64,000 nucleotides of DNA, from NCBI RefSeq assembly GCF_018991925.1, contig NW_024720711.1, positions 4,864,596 through 4,928,595 of the forward strand, read 5' to 3'. Below, one piece after another: positions 62,391-64,000 of this stretch. The stretch is from Homarus americanus (lineage: Eukaryota > Arthropoda > Malacostraca > Decapoda > Nephropidae). Below the pieces are notes generated by a model. The model was given only the letters and a program-made list of their open reading frames with translations, was not told the origin of the DNA and ran no database searches. How positions within the stretch are numbered: position 1 is the stretch's first letter; every line of letters begins with the position of its first letter. A program made the position numbers and the translations under genes.

Positions 62391-63195
62391 GTCGCAAAAT
62401 AAGAACATAAGAATGGAGGAAACTACAGCTGGCCTATTACCATACTGGGCAGTCCCATGTACACCCAATCCCTATTGCTCATATATCCATCCAACCTATG
62501 TTTGAAGCTATCCAGCGTATTCAAGCTAATGATGATACTGTAGTATTTGGTAACTTGTTCCATTCATCCACTACCCTATTTCCAAACCAATGTTTACCTA
62601 TTTCGTGCCTAAATCTAAATTTATCTAATTTAAAACCATTGTTATGAGTTTGCTCCTGGTTGGATAGTTTGAGTACCTTTGTAATGTCCCCTTTGTTTAG
62701 CCCTGCCTTCCACTTATACACCTCTATCAGGTCGCCCCGCTTCACGCCCTCGAGGGAGTGCAAATTAAGATGCTTTAACCTGTCTCTGTACTCAGGTTCC
62801 TAATGCCAGATTAGTCTTGTCTTTCTCCTCTGAATTCTTTCCAGGATTCTATATCCATTCTGTAATACGGTGACCAGAATTGAACTGCGAATCCAAGTGG
62901 GGTCTACAAGTTAAATATATAGTTTTAAGATGACCTCGCTAGTCTTGTAACTAACACTCCTTTGTATGAACCCAAGTACTCTATTAGCCTTGTACGAGCA
63001 AATAACATTGTTTACTTGGCTTGTCCTACTTATCATTACTCCTAAATCTTTCTCACAATTGGATTTCTCAATAACATCGTTGTTCATCTGGTATCTGGTT
63101 TCCTGTTTACATCTCCTATACTGAGTTCTTTACATTTGTCCACATTGAATCTCATCTGCCATTTTTCAGAGCATTCGAAATTTTTTTTTAGATGT
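62391..63195 (-). mobile_element. CR1-like LINE 3' end, minus strand, broken
   Basis: The minus strand from 63195 down reads KWQMRFNVDKCKELSIGDVN, then MNNDVIEKSNCEKDLGVMIS, ANRVLGFIQRSVSYKTSEVI, a gap with frame changes, then RGDLIEVYKWKAGLNKGDIT and FRFRHEIGKHWFGNRVVDEW, and ends in a MGLPSM block at about 62450. These are the regions after the FADD box in CR1 reverse transcriptases through to the ORF end. The frame at 62521-62763 is the longest intact piece. The 3' end equals the repeat at window positions 1-78. Confidence 0.9.
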
Positions 63196-63199
63196 TCAT

Positions 63200-64000
63200 G
63201 TAGTTTTCAGTATGATACAACTCTCTCTCAGTAGTAGGTATTTCTTTAAACCCTGAATAGATTGATCATGTGTGGTAAATGGTACTTTGCTTCACTTCAC
63301 AATGCGTCAAGTAAATTAGATAGTTAAGTAATATATAGATAATGGCACCACCAGTTAAGAGTGATTCATGGGTCAAAGGATGACATTTACCAGCCAGTTG
63401 TTTATACACGTTATATAAACACCGCTGACTATAGTTTTGCTTGACATTCCACGGAGATGACTACTTTCTTCTTCGAGAACCTTCTAGAAGCTTGACTCAG
63501 ATCGCCTTATTTTATTATTATTTTTTTTGGGGTTAAGGTGGGGAATGGATGGAAGGCATGCTGGCTCAAGGCACAGCCAGACATAAGGATAGAGAAGTCA
63601 CAACATATAGTCGTGGGGTTGGAAAAGTTTAATGAGTTAAACAGAGGGGACGACACCCTTGTTTTACATACAGGTATTACAGAGTTTGTTGGCTAACTAT
63701 AACCTAGGATTTAGGATGAGGCACAATGGTTACTTTAGTAGACAATGACTAAGTTGATTTACAACATGAAAAGTTTATTAAAATCTTATACCTTGTACTG
63801 TATTACGTTATGGACTCACTAGATTGTGACTTGTTAAATGTGAACTTATATCATCTAAGTTTTAATCCAAGGATCACCGGACATAGATGGTCGCAGGTTG
63901 GGTTGTTTTAGTACAGGCAGATCTGCCACCAGGCGTGGGGTCGCCCTCGTTGATGTCCTCCTGAGGGCTGGGCTGTGAGGGTCTTCCAGGAGCTTGTCCC
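63200..64000. other. Intergenic DNA, nothing recognised
   Basis: Mixed-composition sequence with no supported gene, repeat array or transposon end. Confidence 0.4.

Overview
The window is eukaryotic nuclear DNA, most likely from a decapod crustacean. Reasons: exons tens of kilobases apart with GT/AG splice sites, abundant di-, tri- and tetranucleotide microsatellites, many minisatellites, CR1-like LINE fragments whose 3' end resembles repeats I associate with crayfish, shrimp and crab genomes, and one gene whose encoded peptides match an arthropod family. The species cannot be fixed from the sequence. No rRNA, tRNA or CRISPR was found.

The one confidently recognised gene lies on the + strand from 1504 to 38581. 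It encodes a homologue of the GTP- and phospholipid-binding protein TTD14 (TRPL translocation defect protein 14). Nine exon blocks were located: 1504-1571, 22974-23011, 23343-23378, 24210-24338, about 33020-33146, 33343-33471, 35622-35703, 36881-37088 and 38396-38581. The first coding exon lies upstream of the window. One internal exon (after DASA-Y) was not found. The early exons and the 36881 exon are clean. The blocks between 33.0 and 35.7 kb, and the last exon, carry small indels or a stop, so the locus is either unpolished assembly or a decaying copy.

Region by region: 1-18.7 kb holds a LINE 3' end, exon 1504-1571, a minus-strand LINE (2505-3619) and a dense run of minisatellites and low-complexity DNA, including a 2.6 kb array of a 30-31 bp unit (10.4-13.0 kb). 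From about 19 kb the DNA is AT-rich and rich in DNA transposons. A pogo/Tigger-like element (24443-29233, about 195 bp terminal inverted repeats) is interrupted by a complete hAT element (25240-28291) with an exact 8-bp target duplication. From 36 to 59 kb there is a foldback element, several pogo/Tigger-type MITEs with TA duplications (two related pairs plus one nested pair) and (TA)n tracts. The end (61-63.2 kb) holds three LINE reverse transcriptase fragments.

The most useful observations are the lesion pattern in the TTD14 gene, the nested transposon island with internal palindrome, the nested Tigger MITE that still encodes part of a DDE catalytic block, and a visible excess of the heptamer TACAGTA/TACTGTA. 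That heptamer is what excision of the local TA-CAG...CTG-TA elements would leave behind.
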